Positions 1 to 7,796 of a stretch of 11,630 nt of DNA are shown piece by piece. The notes under the pieces were generated by a model. It was not told the origin of the DNA. It searched no databases and worked only from the letters and a program-made list of their open reading frames with translations. The stretch is from an uncultured Oscillospiraceae bacterium (lineage in GTDB: Bacteria > Bacillota > Clostridia > Oscillospirales > Oscillospiraceae): positions 1 through 11,630 of the forward strand of contig CAKUAM010000061.1 in NCBI GenBank assembly GCA_934636305.1, in the 5' to 3' direction. Within the stretch, counting starts at the first letter, position 1. Each line of letters starts with the position of its first letter. Made by a program: the position numbers and the translations under genes.

Positions 1-1
1 A

Positions 2-1336
2 GCCATTCTCAGCCAGATCGCGCAGGAGCTTGGCATCGGACTCGTCAGCTACACCATGACGCACCATACGCGCCAGAGCGCACTGGGCCTGCCCGTAATT
101 GTCGAGCGCGAGGCCGCCGGACAGCACTACCGCGCTACGCAGTATACCATGAGTGAGATTATCGCCGCCATCTATGAGCAGATGGACAAAACCGGCCAGC
201 GCGAGGGAATTTTATTTCTCGACGAGATCAACTGCGTCTCTGAGACGCTGATGCCGGCAGTTCTGCAGCTGCTGCAATGCAAAACGTTCGGCGTGCATGC
301 ACTGCCGGAGGGCTGGATCATCGTGGCCGCCGGCAATCCGCCGCGCTACAACCAGTCGGCGCGCAGCTTTGACATGGCAACGCTTGACCGTGTGCGCCGC
401 ATCGAGCTTGCACCGAGTCTGGATGCCTGGCTTCCCTACGCAGCGTCCCATGACGTTCACCCCGCCGTCCGCAGCTATCTGCGCCTGCATCCGGAGCATT
501 TTTTCCTGTGCGACGAGCGCGCCAGCGCGCAGCGCTTCGTCACAGCGCGCGGCTGGGAGGATTTATCCGCGCTGCTCCTGTCCTATGAGCAGCTGGGCTT
601 TGCCTGCACGCAGGCGCAGATGCAGCAGTATCTGCATGTGCCGGAGGCTGCGGCAGGCTTCGCCGGCTTTTATACCTTATTCCGGAAATATGCCGCCATG
701 CTGCCGCTGGAGGCAATCCTGCTCGGCAGGCAGGCCGATGGCGCGGACGCGCTGCGCGCGCTGGCCTTTGACGGGCGGCTTGTCGTGATTGAGCTGCTGG
801 TGCACACGCTGCATGAAAAATCGGACACCATGCAGCAACGCGCAGCCATGGCCTTTAGTATGACAAGCCTTGTTTCTGAGCTCTCTGCCGGTGCCGACTG
901 GCGCAGCCGCGCAGATACGCTGCTTTCCGCGCGGCGCCGCGCGCTGGCCGTCCGAAAGCAATGCGGTGCGCTGCCGCAGACGGAAGAACTGCAGCAGACC
1001 GCATTTCTTGCCCGCGCGCAGCAAATGCTGGACGCTGCAGGCAGCGACCAGCAGGCGGAGACGCTCCTTTTTGCGCTCGGCGCGCAGACACAGGCCCATG
1101 CCGATGCCGCCAGACGAGATGCGCTGGATGCGCTGGACCATGCGCTGCAGTTCGTACAGGCAACCTTCGGCACCGGGCAGGAGCTCTGGATTCTGCTGAC
1201 ACAGCTGCAGAGCCTTCCTGCCGCCGCCACACTCAAAAGCGGCTGTCCGCGCTTTTCGCAGCTGCTTGCCGAAGCCTCTCCGCAGGCACAGGCAGAAAAC
1301 CTGCGCAATGCGCTCAAAAATGCTGCAGAGCATTGA
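2..1336 (+). CDS. MoxR-type AAA+ ATPase, C-terminal part (5' end outside window)
   Basis: The frame is open from the first bases: 18 sense codons lie in frame before the first ATG at 56, and they read as normal protein (ILSQIAQELGIGLVSYT). The real start is therefore upstream and the ATG at 56 is internal. Visible AAA+ elements are a Walker B motif (GILFLDEIN, bases 206-232), a sensor-1 region with VAAGNPP, and a following DMATLDRVRRI stretch with the probable arginine finger. The Walker A loop must lie off the left edge. The last 250 residues or so are helical and rich in Ala, Gln and Leu, as in the lid and C-terminal region of these ATPases. MoxR-family ATPases usually act as chaperone-like remodelling factors with a VWA-domain partner; none is visible here. 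The family call is firm, the substrate unknown. The gene ends 53 bases before the next start, and the next promoter overlaps its stop. Confidence 0.85.
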   Translation, partial: AILSQIAQELGIGLVSYTMTHHTRQSALGLPVIVEREAAGQHYRATQYTMSEIIAAIYEQMDKTGQREGILFLDEINCVSETLMPAVLQLLQCKTFGVHALPEGWIIVAAGNPPRYNQSARSFDMATLDRVRRIELAPSLDAWLPYAASHDVHPAVRSYLRLHPEHFFLCDERASAQRFVTARGWEDLSALLLSYEQLGFACTQAQMQQYLHVPEAAAGFAGFYTLFRKYAAMLPLEAILLGRQADGADALRALAFDGRLVVIELLVHTLHEKSDTMQQRAAMAFSMTSLVSELSAGADWRSRADTLLSARRRALAVRKQCGALPQTEELQQTAFLARAQQMLDAAGSDQQAETLLFALGAQTQAHADAARRDALDALDHALQFVQATFGTGQELWILLTQLQSLPAAATLKSGCPRFSQLLAEASPQAQAENLRNALKNAAEH

Positions 1337-1361
1337 ATTATCCAGCAATTTACGGTATACT
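1333..1361 (+). promoter_or_regulatory. Sigma-A-type promoter for radC-uvrB
   Basis: A -35 box TTGAAT (1333-1338) and a -10 box TATACT (1356-1361) are separated by exactly 17 bp. The -35 box overlaps the stop codon of the upstream ATPase gene. Transcription would start near 1368, giving a leader of only about 20 bases before the RadC-family start. No operator-like repeat is seen. Confidence 0.75.
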
Positions 1362-1377
1362 ATAGAAAATATTTTTC

Positions 1378-1383
1378 AGGAGG
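1378..1383 (+). promoter_or_regulatory. Ribosome binding site of the RadC-family gene
   Basis: A perfect AGGAGG lies 6 bases before the ATG at 1390 and fixes that start. Confidence 0.85.
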
Positions 1384-1389
1384 GGTTCC

Positions 1390-2064
1390 ATGGCCGTACA
1401 CGAGGGGCACCGCGACCGCATGCGCCGCCAGCTCAGGGTAAGCGGCATGGACAGTCTCTCCGACGTGCAGGTTCTGGAGGTTCTTTTATACTACGCCAAC
1501 CCGCGCGCGGACACCAATCCGGCCGCCCACGCGCTGCTGGCGCGGTTCGGCACGCTCGACGGCGTGTTTTCCGCGCCGGAAAGCGAGCTGCAGAAGGTTC
1601 CGGGGATCGGCGCATCTGCGGCGCAGCTTCTGCTTCTCGTGCCGCAGGTTGCCAGGCGCTGCCTCATGAGCCGCGGCACACAGATGCAGATCCTCGACAC
1701 CACCTCCAAATGCGGCCAGTACCTTCTGCCCTTCTTCCACGGGGAGCGTGAGGAGGTTGTGTACCTGCTCTGTCTCGACGCCAAGTGCAAAGTGCTCGAC
1801 TGCGTACAGGTGCACCGCGGCGGCGTAAACGTGGCTGGTATTGCCGCGCGCAAGGTTGTAAAGGCTGCGCTGGATTCCGGCGCAACGAGCGTCGTACTGG
1901 CGCACAACCATCCCAGCGGTCTTGCGCTGCCAAGTCCTGAGGACCGGCAGACGACACTGCTGCTGCGCTCCGCGCTTGAGACGGTCAGCGTTGTGCTGGC
2001 GGATCATATCATTGTCGCGGACGACGATTTTGTTTCCATGCGCGACGACGGGATCTTGACCTGA
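1390..2064 (+). CDS. radC: RadC/YsxA-family JAMM (MPN) domain protein
   Basis: A protein of 224 residues, the usual length for the family. The N-terminal part holds a helix-hairpin-helix-like motif ([12 protein letters not shown], residues 67-78). The C-terminal part is a complete JAMM metalloprotease-type domain: Glu at 121/122, then H172-N-H174-P-S-G, then S182 and D185 at the spacing HxH-x7-S-x2-D expected for zinc binding. The family was named for DNA repair, but that role is doubtful in bacteria studied in detail and the true substrate is not established. The perfect Shine-Dalgarno supports the start. It is followed after 13 bases by uvrB in the same direction, so both are probably cotranscribed from the promoter at 1333-1361. 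The family assignment is certain, the function open. Confidence 0.93.
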   Translation: MAVHEGHRDRMRRQLRVSGMDSLSDVQVLEVLLYYANPRADTNPAAHALLARFGTLDGVFSAPESELQKVPGIGASAAQLLLLVPQVARRCLMSRGTQMQILDTTSKCGQYLLPFFHGEREEVVYLLCLDAKCKVLDCVQVHRGGVNVAGIAARKVVKAALDSGATSVVLAHNHPSGLALPSPEDRQTTLLLRSALETVSVVLADHIIVADDDFVSMRDDGILT

Positions 2065-2077
2065 CAGGAGTTCTTCC

Positions 2078-4051
2078 ATGGATTTTAAGCTTGTTTCCCA
2101 ATATAAACCCACCGGCGACCAGCCGCAGGCCATCGAGAAGCTGACAAAGGGCCTGCAGATGGGCCTGAGCGATCAGGTGCTTCTCGGCGTCACCGGCTCC
2201 GGCAAAACCTTCACCATGGCAAACATCATTGCCAATCTCAACCGTCCTACGCTCGTGCTGGCCCACAACAAGACGCTGGCCGCGCAGCTGTGCTCGGAGT
2301 TCCGGGAGTTTTTCCCGGAAAACGCGGTGGAATACTTCATTTCCTACTACGATTATTATCAGCCGGAGGCGTATATCGCGCAGACGGATACCTATATAGA
2401 AAAGGACTCTGCCATCAATGACGAGATTGAGCGTCTGCGCCACAGCGCGACAAGCGCCCTGTCGGAGCGCCGGGACGTAATCGTCGTCTCGTCCGTGTCG
2501 TGCATCTATGGCCTGGGCGACCCGATTGACTATAAAAACATGGTCATTTCCCTGCGTCCGGGCATGGAATACGACCGGGATGAACTCATGCGCCGGCTGA
2601 CAGAAATCCGCTATGAGCGCAACGACGTGAACTTCGCGCGAAATGCCTACCGCGTGCGCGGCGATACGCTGGAGGTTTATCCGGCCTATTGGGCGGGCCG
2701 CGCCATCCGTATTGAATTTTTTGGCGATGAAATTGACCGCATCTCGGAGATCAACGCCACGACCGGCGTTCCGGAGCGGATTGTCGGCCATGTTGCCATC
2801 TACCCCGCCTCGCATTATGTTGCGTCCAAGGAAAAAATGGCACGCGCCATGAAGGACATTGAGGCCGAGATGTGGGAGCGCGTGCGCTATTTTGAGGAGC
2901 ATGACAAGCTGCTTGAGGCGCAGCGCATCCGCCAGCGGACACAGTATGATCTGGAAATGATGCAGGAGATCGGCTTCTGCACCGGCATTGAAAACTATTC
3001 GCGCGTCATTGCCGGACGCGCCCCCGGCACGCCGCCGACGACGCTGCTTGACTATTTCCCGGATGATTTTGTCCTCTTTGTCGACGAGAGCCACGTCACG
3101 CTGCCGCAGGTCCGCGCCATGTACAATGGCGATCATTCCCGCAAAAAGAGCCTTGTGGATTTCGGCTTCCGTCTGCCGTCGGCCTATGACAACCGTCCGC
3201 TCACCTTTGATGAGTTCACCAGCCGCATCCATCAGGCCGTCTATGTCTCCGCCACGCCCGCCGAGTATGAGCGTGAGCGCGCCGGACAAATTGCCGAGCA
3301 GGTCATCCGTCCCACCGGACTTCTCGACCCCGAGGTCTTTGTGCGCCCCATTGAGGGACAGATCGACGATCTGATCGGCGAGATCAACGCCACCACACAA
3401 AAGGGCGAGCGCACGCTTGTCACGACGCTCACCAAAAAGATGGCGGAGGATCTGACGAAATATCTGACAGAAAACGGCATCCGCGTGCGCTACATGCATT
3501 CGGACATCGGCGCCATGGAACGCATGGAGATTATCCGGGATCTGCGCATGGCAAAATTCGATGTGCTGATCGGCATCAACCTGCTGCGCGAGGGTCTGGA
3601 CCTTCCCGAGGTGTCGCTGATTGCCATTCTTGACGCGGACAAGGAGGGCTTCCTGCGCTCGGAGACGAGCCTGATCCAGACCATCGGCCGCGCAGCGCGG
3701 AACGCCCAGGGCCGGGTGCTGCTCTACGCGGACAAAATCACGCCCGCCATGAGAGCCGCCATGGACGAGACGGCCCGCCGCCGCAAAATTCAGGACGACT
3801 ACAACAAGGCGCACGGCATCGTACCGAAAACCATTGTCAAATCCATCCGGGATCTCATTGAGATTTCAGCCTCCCCCACGCCAGAGCACAAGGGCAAGGG
3901 CGGCGTAAAGATGACACGGCAGGAAATTGCGCGTGAAATTGAGAAGCTGGAGGCGCAGATGCGCAAGGCCGCGCACATGATGGAATACGAATATGCCGCC
4001 GTTCTGCGCGACGAAATTATCCGTCTGCGCGCCAGCGCGGACCAAAAATAA
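2078..4051 (+). CDS. uvrB: UvrABC excinuclease subunit B
   Basis: A full-length UvrB of 657 residues (family usually 650-680). UvrB receives damaged DNA from UvrA, verifies the lesion and recruits UvrC in nucleotide excision repair in the cytoplasm. Visible motifs: Walker A GVTGSGKT (37-44); motif Ia ([11 protein letters not shown]); the Tyr-rich damage-sensing beta-hairpin beginning [11 protein letters not shown]; the Walker B/DExH-type VDESH (335-339); SATP; a helicase C half with [16 protein letters not shown]; and QTIGRAARN (from 534). The last 45 residues or so form the UVR domain ([13 protein letters not shown], then [11 protein letters not shown]) that contacts UvrC. A CAGGAG site 7 bases before the ATG supports the start. 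uvrA and uvrC are not in the window. No convincing stem-loop terminator follows; the 3' flank is T-rich and leads into the next promoter. Confidence 0.98.
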   Translation: MDFKLVSQYKPTGDQPQAIEKLTKGLQMGLSDQVLLGVTGSGKTFTMANIIANLNRPTLVLAHNKTLAAQLCSEFREFFPENAVEYFISYYDYYQPEAYIAQTDTYIEKDSAINDEIERLRHSATSALSERRDVIVVSSVSCIYGLGDPIDYKNMVISLRPGMEYDRDELMRRLTEIRYERNDVNFARNAYRVRGDTLEVYPAYWAGRAIRIEFFGDEIDRISEINATTGVPERIVGHVAIYPASHYVASKEKMARAMKDIEAEMWERVRYFEEHDKLLEAQRIRQRTQYDLEMMQEIGFCTGIENYSRVIAGRAPGTPPTTLLDYFPDDFVLFVDESHVTLPQVRAMYNGDHSRKKSLVDFGFRLPSAYDNRPLTFDEFTSRIHQAVYVSATPAEYERERAGQIAEQVIRPTGLLDPEVFVRPIEGQIDDLIGEINATTQKGERTLVTTLTKKMAEDLTKYLTENGIRVRYMHSDIGAMERMEIIRDLRMAKFDVLIGINLLREGLDLPEVSLIAILDADKEGFLRSETSLIQTIGRAARNAQGRVLLYADKITPAMRAAMDETARRRKIQDDYNKAHGIVPKTIVKSIRDLIEISASPTPEHKGKGGVKMTRQEIAREIEKLEAQMRKAAHMMEYEYAAVLRDEIIRLRASADQK

Positions 4052-4073
4052 GGGGCATTTTTTGTGCGCGTTG

Positions 4074-4108
4074 CTTTTTTCGAAGTTAAAACGACTTTTT
4101 TCGAAGTT
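4074..4108 (+). repeat. 14-bp direct repeat just upstream of the SLH-operon promoter
   Basis: CTTTTTTCGAAGTT occurs at 4074-4087 and again, identical, at 4095-4108. The 21-bp period equals two helical turns, so both copies face the same side of the DNA. Each copy contains the palindrome TTCGAA. The second copy ends 4 bases before the -35 box. It may be a regulator binding site, or simply an A/T-rich UP-like region; the T-runs may also help end uvrB transcription. Confidence 0.6.
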
Positions 4109-4111
4109 TTT

Positions 4112-4140
4112 TTGCATATCTGAAAAAAATGTGCTATACT
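4112..4140 (+). promoter_or_regulatory. Promoter of the SLH/SipW surface-protein operon
   Basis: A -35 box TTGCAT (4112-4117), a 17-bp spacer and a -10 box TATACT (4135-4140) with the extended -10 dinucleotide TG at 4132-4133. Transcription should start near 4147, leaving a leader of about 90 bases. The leader contains a small hairpin (CCGGC at 4172-4176 pairing with GCCGG at 4181-4185) and a GGGAGG ribosome binding site (4225-4230) 8 bases before the first ATG. No other credible promoter was seen before 11034. Confidence 0.8.
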
Positions 4141-4238
4141 GTGAAAGTATTCCAGAACTGTTCCAGCGATACCGGCAGCAGCCGGCAAATGAAAAACAAA
4201 CAGGCATATCTGCAGACAGATGAGGGGAGGCACAGTAC

Positions 4239-5672
4239 ATGGCAGCACGGAAATGGATGAGGGTTCTCTGCATCATTCTCGCCGCGGCAATGTGCATGGG
4301 TCTGCTCAGTCTGTCTGTTTTTTCTGCCAACGGCATCTATCTCGATACAAAGGATCATTGGGCCAAGGACGCCATCAGCTATTGGACGCAGAAAAAGGTC
4401 ATTGAGGGCGTTGGCCTGGATCTGTTCAAGCCGGATGATCTGCTCACCCGCGCCGACACCTGCGTCATTATCAGCCGGTTCCTCCGCCTTCCTACGCAGG
4501 AGGCTCCCATGGTGATCTTCTCCGACGTGCCCACCGGCCGCTACTACACCGCACATATTGCCGCCGCCAGTGACTACGGCGTGATCGCCGGTTTCCCGGA
4601 CGGAACCTTCGCCCCCATGGACACGCTCACACGTGAGCAGGCCATGGTGATTGTCGCGCGTGCGCTGTGCCTGGCTCCAATTGAGGATACCTCGATTCTG
4701 GCTGAGACCTTCCCCGACCCGGACTCTGTCAGCGACTGGGCCGCCGGCTACGTTGCCGCGCTTGTGGAGCATGATATCGTCCACGGCACGCTCAAGGGCC
4801 TGGAGGGTCAGCTGATCTGCACGCGCGCCATGCTTGTACAGATGCTGCGCGAGTTCGTCGGCCTGTATATCGACGCGCCCGGCACCTATGACGTCAGCGA
4901 TCTCAAGGAGGGACAGGTCATTGTCATCACCGTTCCCGGCGTCAAGCTGACCGGCAACGTCAATCACCGCATTCTTCTCACCGAGGGCGCAGCCGGTGCA
5001 TCTATGGATTTCTCCGGTGCCAAGGTAAAAAACGGCATTTATGTCCGCGGCAGCAATATCTCCATGACAAATGTGGGCTGCGGCAGTGATATCTTCACCA
5101 TCGCCACGGCCAGGGGAACACTGACCAACAACGTCAAGGTTCCCCCCGACACGCACTATGTCGTTCCCTGCGGGACCGGCGTGGGCGCCGGCTGCGGCCC
5201 GAACTGCGTCTGCAACCACGGGGAGCACTGCGGCTGCTCCGGCGGCTCTGGTGGGTCCGGCAGCGGCACGACACCGGTAAAACCGGTGGACTCGCTCACC
5301 TGGTGGGACAATAAAGAGGGGATTCCCTTCGATTTCTCCGAGCATCTGATGCTCCCGGGCGATCAGGCCTCCCGTGAATACGATCTTTCTGCCACGGCGC
5401 GCCGCGGCGGCAACGTGATCTTCGGCATTTCCATCAAAAATGGCTCCAGCCGTTTCCTGGCTGATAAGCTTGACTGCACCGTCATTCTCAACGGTGAGGA
5501 GGTTTATAATGGTAAACTCTCCGCCTGCACCGGTGTCTCCATACCCGTACAGGGTAAAAATGTCAAGCTCAACTATCTTGTGACTGTCACACTGCCTACA
5601 GACGCAACGCTCAAATATCAGGGTCTGCGCGTAGAGGCAGACTTCAACTGGCTGTTGGAGGTGGGCAGATGA
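4239..5672 (+). CDS. SLH-domain cell-surface protein with Cys-rich linker and C-terminal beta domain
   Basis: A protein of 477 residues. An N-terminal signal peptide spans residues 1-30 (basic start, hydrophobic 8-28, SVFSA end) and lacks the Ala-Trp-Phe signature of the later gene products, so ordinary signal peptidase cleavage is expected. Three SLH modules follow: 34-84 (ending TRAD...), 94-143 (GVIAGFPDGTF then TREQ) and 158-205 (TRAM). SLH modules bind pyruvylated secondary wall polymers and would hold the protein on the cell wall. Residues 215-310 look all-beta. Residues 311-333 form a linker with six Cys (311, 319, 323, 325, 331, 333) and His at 327 and 330, followed by a Gly/Ser hinge. 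The C-terminal 125 residues or so (LMLPGDQASREYDLS, IKNGSSRF) resemble the PG-containing beta-sandwich of TasA/camelysin-type proteins; this is a visual match only. As first gene of the operon it is a candidate wall anchor for the secreted subunits. Confidence 0.88.
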   Translation: MAARKWMRVLCIILAAAMCMGLLSLSVFSANGIYLDTKDHWAKDAISYWTQKKVIEGVGLDLFKPDDLLTRADTCVIISRFLRLPTQEAPMVIFSDVPTGRYYTAHIAAASDYGVIAGFPDGTFAPMDTLTREQAMVIVARALCLAPIEDTSILAETFPDPDSVSDWAAGYVAALVEHDIVHGTLKGLEGQLICTRAMLVQMLREFVGLYIDAPGTYDVSDLKEGQVIVITVPGVKLTGNVNHRILLTEGAAGASMDFSGAKVKNGIYVRGSNISMTNVGCGSDIFTIATARGTLTNNVKVPPDTHYVVPCGTGVGAGCGPNCVCNHGEHCGCSGGSGGSGSGTTPVKPVDSLTWWDNKEGIPFDFSEHLMLPGDQASREYDLSATARRGGNVIFGISIKNGSSRFLADKLDCTVILNGEEVYNGKLSACTGVSIPVQGKNVKLNYLVTVTLPTDATLKYQGLRVEADFNWLLEVGR

Positions 5673-6268
5673 AGAAAAAACGTATCGTTCTTGCCTCTGT
5701 CATTCTCGGTGCTCTGATTGCCGCCTATGTAACAACTTCCCTGCTGCTGGCCTCCTCGTCGCTGCAGGTTCGCCTCGGCAACCATATTTTCGCCACGGAA
5801 ACCATGAAAATCGGCATTCTTGGCGATGGCGACAACAAGCAGATCCAGTTCCGTACGGAAAAGGGCGATCCCATTGAGCTCGTAGAGCCCGGCATGACGC
5901 TGCGCGGACATTTCGAGGTGCGCAACGACAGCGATTTCGCCGTCTACTACCGGCTGTATTTCAGCAAGGCTGACGGCGGACTGGCCGACGTCATGACCGC
6001 TACCATCCGCAATGCGGACGGCACCATTGTGTTTGGTCCGGTGTCTGTGCGCGACATGACTACCGCCAGCGCCTTCACCGATCCGCAGCCGCTTGGCGCC
6101 AATGCCTCGCAGGCGCTCATTCTGGAGCTGCACTACCCCTCCTCTGCCGGAAATGACACGCAGAATCAATCACTTTCCTGCTGTCTGAGCGTTGACATGA
6201 CGCAGCAGCGCAATAACCCCGACAAGGAGTTCAGCCCCGTGGAAAAGGTTCCGGATTACACACCTTGA
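5669..6268 (+). CDS. Membrane-anchored or secreted TasA/camelysin-like protein
   Basis: A protein of 199 residues whose ATG overlaps the previous stop (ATGA, 4 bases), with GGAGGTGG a few bases upstream; translational coupling is likely. It begins MKKKRIVLASVILG with one hydrophobic segment (6-28), then a predicted beta-rich ectodomain: LVEPGMTLRGHFEVRNDSDF followed by YYRLYFS. This matches the pattern 'xPG, then a beta strand with N-D/N-G, then YRL' seen in TasA/camelysin-type matrix proteins. Unlike the five later proteins, it has no Ala-Trp-Phe at the end of the hydrophobic segment, so it may stay anchored or be cut elsewhere. The end is Pro/Lys-rich with no LPXTG motif. It sits directly before the signal peptidase gene, roughly the place of tapA in Bacillus, but no sequence link to TapA is claimed. 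Function unassigned. Confidence 0.75.
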   Translation: MKKKRIVLASVILGALIAAYVTTSLLLASSSLQVRLGNHIFATETMKIGILGDGDNKQIQFRTEKGDPIELVEPGMTLRGHFEVRNDSDFAVYYRLYFSKADGGLADVMTATIRNADGTIVFGPVSVRDMTTASAFTDPQPLGANASQALILELHYPSSAGNDTQNQSLSCCLSVDMTQQRNNPDKEFSPVEKVPDYTP

Positions 6269-6308
6269 CCAACAAATTACGCAAATGAACTAAGGAGAAC
6301 AGCAGAAC

Positions 6309-7034
6309 ATGAAAAAAACGCTGCAGGTACTGAAAAAAATTCTTGTGATCCTGATGGTGCTCATTGCCGTCGCAATGATGATCTTCACGATCGTCTCTGT
6401 CACTACGTTTGATCGCACCGACCGGGATCTGTTCGGCTATAAGGCGTTCATCGTCCTGTCTGACTCCATGAGCAAGACCGACTTCAAGGCCGGCGACCTT
6501 ATTCTTGTCAAAGAGGTTGACCCGGCCACGCTGCAGGTCGGTGATATCGTCTCGTATGAATCGACCAATCCTGAGAACTTTGGTGAGGTTGTCACGCATA
6601 AGATCCGCGCGCTGACCACCGACGAAAACGGGGATCCCGGCTTCATCACCTATGGTACCACGACCGATACCGATGATGAAAACATCGTCACCTATCCCTA
6701 TGTGCTCGGCAAATACCAGAAGGCTCTGGCCAATGTCGGCTCGTTCTTCCAGTTCCTCAAAACGACGCCCGGCTATTTTGTGTGCATTTTCCTGCCGTTC
6801 ATGCTGCTGATTGTCATTCAGGCCATCAACAGTGTCAAGCTGTTCAAGCAGTATAAAAATGAGCAGATGCAGCAGGTACAGGCCGAGCGCGACCAGCTGA
6901 AGGCCGAGCGTGAGGCTTCGCAGCAGATGATGCAGGAGCTTCTGGCCCTGCGGCGTGAGCTTGGGCTCAAACATGACGCGCCTGCGTCTGACGCTGCCCC
7001 GCAGCAGCCGTCCGACCACGACGAAACTGTCTGA
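6309..7034 (+). CDS. sipW: SipW-type signal peptidase I with C-terminal coiled coil
   Basis: A protein of 241 residues. Residues 10-31 form the first membrane helix. The catalytic Ser is S53 in LSDSMS, and the general base is H97 in VVTHKI. A His in place of the usual Lys marks the SipW/ER-type (archaeal-eukaryotic-like) signal peptidases. The VGDIVSYE box (77-84) and the Asp-rich loop near 120-123 also fit. A second membrane helix lies at 155-176 (GYFVCIFLPFMLLIVIQAIN). Known SipW proteins process TasA and TapA in Bacillus and are dedicated to such substrates, five of which follow here. Residues 180-218 form a heptad-like, charged Gln/Glu/Arg coiled coil, followed by a polar tail to 241; this tail would be cytoplasmic if both helices span. 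AAGGAG (6292-6297) precedes the ATG by 11 bases. The gap to the previous gene is 40 bases without a terminator. Confidence 0.93.
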   Translation: MKKTLQVLKKILVILMVLIAVAMMIFTIVSVTTFDRTDRDLFGYKAFIVLSDSMSKTDFKAGDLILVKEVDPATLQVGDIVSYESTNPENFGEVVTHKIRALTTDENGDPGFITYGTTTDTDDENIVTYPYVLGKYQKALANVGSFFQFLKTTPGYFVCIFLPFMLLIVIQAINSVKLFKQYKNEQMQQVQAERDQLKAEREASQQMMQELLALRRELGLKHDAPASDAAPQQPSDHDETV

Positions 7035-7055
7035 TTTCAGATTTCCATCGATTCC

Positions 7056-7064
7056 GGAGGTGAT
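7056..7064 (+). promoter_or_regulatory. Extended ribosome binding site deciding the 7071 start
   Basis: GGAGGTGAT is a long match to the anti-Shine-Dalgarno sequence. A TTG at 7065 follows immediately and would be too close, while the ATG at 7071 is well placed (10 bases after GGAGG). The ATG is therefore preferred. Confidence 0.7.
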
Positions 7065-7070
7065 TTGCCG

Positions 7071-7766
7071 ATGCGCAGAAATAAAAAACTTCCTGTCATC
7101 CGTCAGGCACTGCTGATGAGTTTGATTTCCATGTTTGTGTGCGTGGTGATGCTCGTCGGCATGACGTATGCATGGTTCACAGATTCTGCCTCAGCATCGG
7201 TGAATCTGATCCGAAGCGGCAATATCAATATAACTGCGCATTATCTCGTCGAGAGTACAAAAGAATGGTGCCCTGTGCAGACAACCAGTTCAACAGCGCT
7301 TTTTAATCCGCAAGGCGGTGTTTGGCGTCCGGGTTCCAGTGCATCTGCTTATTTCAGAATTTCCAATACAGGCGATATTCCTGCACGGTGCGGCTTCTGC
7401 GTGAAAATTACCGGTGAAGCATCTGATCAGTTCCAATACACAGTCCGGCAAGTCTCCGCTGGGGAAACTGGTTTGCCTGCTGATTCTGGTACAACCCCTG
7501 TAAACACAATCTCTTTAGAGGCAAAAAAGAGTGCAATTATTCTGGTAACAGTTACGCTTCCGGACTCAACAAGCCGGGAATCCTTTGATACCAGCACACC
7601 TACTCCTGAGAACCTTTCTCTGAACGTTCTTGCCGTTCAGGATTCTATCACAAAAGACAGCGACACTGAAAAAGCAGCATTTGCAGAGGCTGAAGGGAAT
7701 ATGTCCAAATCGTCGGCTAAGGGCGGATCGAAATCCCCCGATTCGTCAAGCAACAAGAGCGAATAA
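7071..7766 (+). CDS. SipW-dependent secreted protein, TasA/camelysin-like (low-GC gene)
   Basis: A protein of 231 residues from the ATG at 7071 (an in-frame TTG at 7065 would add two). The signal segment is 13-34 and ends MTYAWFTDSASA, with probable cleavage after A34, typical of SipW substrates. The mature part is beta-rich: LIRSGNINI, then FRISNTGDIPARCGF (PG and N-x-G pattern) and NVLAVQDS near the end, which matches the order seen in TasA/camelysin-type proteins. The last 35 residues or so are Ser/Lys-rich low complexity, ending SSSNKSE. Sampled 60-base stretches give 35-52% GC (7081-7140, 24/60; 7501-7560, 21/60) against 60-68% in sampled neighbours, and codon choice shifts to A/T-ending codons. 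This suggests recent acquisition or exchange of this gene within the operon. Confidence 0.87.
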   Translation: MRRNKKLPVIRQALLMSLISMFVCVVMLVGMTYAWFTDSASASVNLIRSGNINITAHYLVESTKEWCPVQTTSSTALFNPQGGVWRPGSSASAYFRISNTGDIPARCGFCVKITGEASDQFQYTVRQVSAGETGLPADSGTTPVNTISLEAKKSAIILVTVTLPDSTSRESFDTSTPTPENLSLNVLAVQDSITKDSDTEKAAFAEAEGNMSKSSAKGGSKSPDSSSNKSE

Positions 7767-7796
7767 CCCCATTCCAACCAAACGAGGTGAGACAAG

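Noticed and set aside
2009..3814. A 601-codon open frame on the minus strand opposite uvrB
   Set aside because: uvrB on the plus strand is a certain gene with all family motifs. The antisense frame is a by-product of its GC-rich codon pattern and shows no recognisable domain or ribosome binding site.
4052..4110. A terminator for uvrB in the T-rich stretch before the SLH promoter
   Set aside because: Several T-runs are present but no GC-rich stem of useful length precedes any of them, so no intrinsic terminator is called.
4134..5345. A 403-codon open frame on the minus strand opposite the SLH gene
   Set aside because: The plus strand has a signal peptide, three SLH modules and a good promoter and ribosome binding site. 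The antisense reading is rich in Gly, Ala and His without any motif.
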